Source: Candidatus Nitrosopumilus sp.
GTDB lineage: Archaea > Thermoproteota > Nitrososphaeria > Nitrososphaerales > Nitrosopumilaceae
Assembly: GCA_014384555.1 (NCBI GenBank)
Contig: JACNFR010000062.1
Location: forward strand, 1-43,761
Length of the DNA stretch: 43,761 nucleotides
Reading direction: 5' to 3'
In this document: in pieces, positions 43,711 to 43,761 of the stretch
Layout: the number at the start of each line of letters is the position of its first letter
How positions within the stretch are numbered: the first letter of the stretch is position 1
Notes under the pieces: generated by a model
Databases searched by the model: none
What the model was told of the DNA's origin: nothing
What the model saw: only the letters and a program-made list of their open reading frames with translations
Made by a program: the position numbers and the translations under genes

Positions 43711-43761
43711 AGGAGGTGATCCGACCGCAGGTTCCCCTACGGTCACCTTGTTACGACTTTT
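43711..43761 (-). rRNA. 16S ribosomal RNA, 3' end only
   Basis: Minus strand; the window holds the last 51 bases, ending GGATCACCTCCT, including GTCGTAACAAGGTGACCGTAG-type sequence and the anti-Shine-Dalgarno CCTCCT (43711-43716). The rest lies beyond base 43761. Confidence 0.97.

Overview
The window is archaeal and almost certainly from a marine-type ammonia-oxidising thaumarchaeon (Nitrososphaerota, Nitrosopumilaceae; Nitrosopumilus or Nitrosarchaeum-like). The reasons are: AT-rich genes in short mixed-strand operons; two TFB genes; an Nre-type repair protein; a two-subunit methylmalonyl-CoA mutase with its MeaB chaperone, as used in the 3-hydroxypropionate/4-hydroxybutyrate carbon-fixation cycle; class III PHA synthase genes; and a 16S-23S operon whose spacer is only about 150 bases and holds no tRNA. 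Many genes have a TATA-like box centred about 26 bases before the start codon, the layout of leaderless archaeal transcripts. Several of these starts are TTG or GTG.

Layout. 1-5.3 kb: a minus-strand overlapping operon of M1 aminopeptidase, a small membrane-anchored protein, meaB and the large subunit of methylmalonyl-CoA mutase (cut by the window edge). 5.3-8 kb: regulators (RHH-like, winged helix, TFB) and small zinc proteins. 8-15 kb: mutase B12-binding subunit, ketol-acid reductoisomerase, an EF-Tu-like protein without a P-loop, metG with an alpha/beta hydrolase, ahcY and a Rieske protein, interspersed with very small genes. 15-20.5 kb: small membrane and zinc proteins, nadE-cysS, and an MscS channel coupled to a DUF432-like gene. 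20.5-26.8 kb: Nre repair protein with a C-terminal PCNA-binding tail, a BtuF-like protein without signal peptide, a YchF/Obg-type GTPase, a CoA-binding protein, a winged-helix protein with a methionine-rich segment, and biotin ligase. 26.9-30.3 kb: secreted metzincin-like protease, second TFB, a phosphoribosyltransferase and a small conserved-looking protein. 30.3-33.7 kb: a polyhydroxyalkanoate (PHA) island with phaE-phaC on one strand and, on the other, a phasin-like gene, a phasin/AbrB fusion and an alpha/beta hydrolase. 33.8-40.3 kb: UspA, MsrA, two secreted proteins sharing a W-rich module with the protease, a methyltransferase, an RDD protein and a PAS histidine kinase. 40.5-43.8 kb: 23S rRNA and the last bases of 16S rRNA, both minus strand.

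How the genes fit together. The mutase subunits, MeaB and biotin ligase all serve the carbon-fixation cycle (biotin for acetyl/propionyl-CoA carboxylase, B12 for the mutase). The PHA island would store carbon from the same CoA-thioester pool. The three least explained signals are: (1) a set of tiny cysteine-rich proteins, mostly with their own promoters; (2) a roughly 37-residue W-rich module present in six copies across three secreted proteins; and (3) the phasin-AbrB fusion protein. No CRISPR array, insertion sequence, tRNA or prophage was seen.
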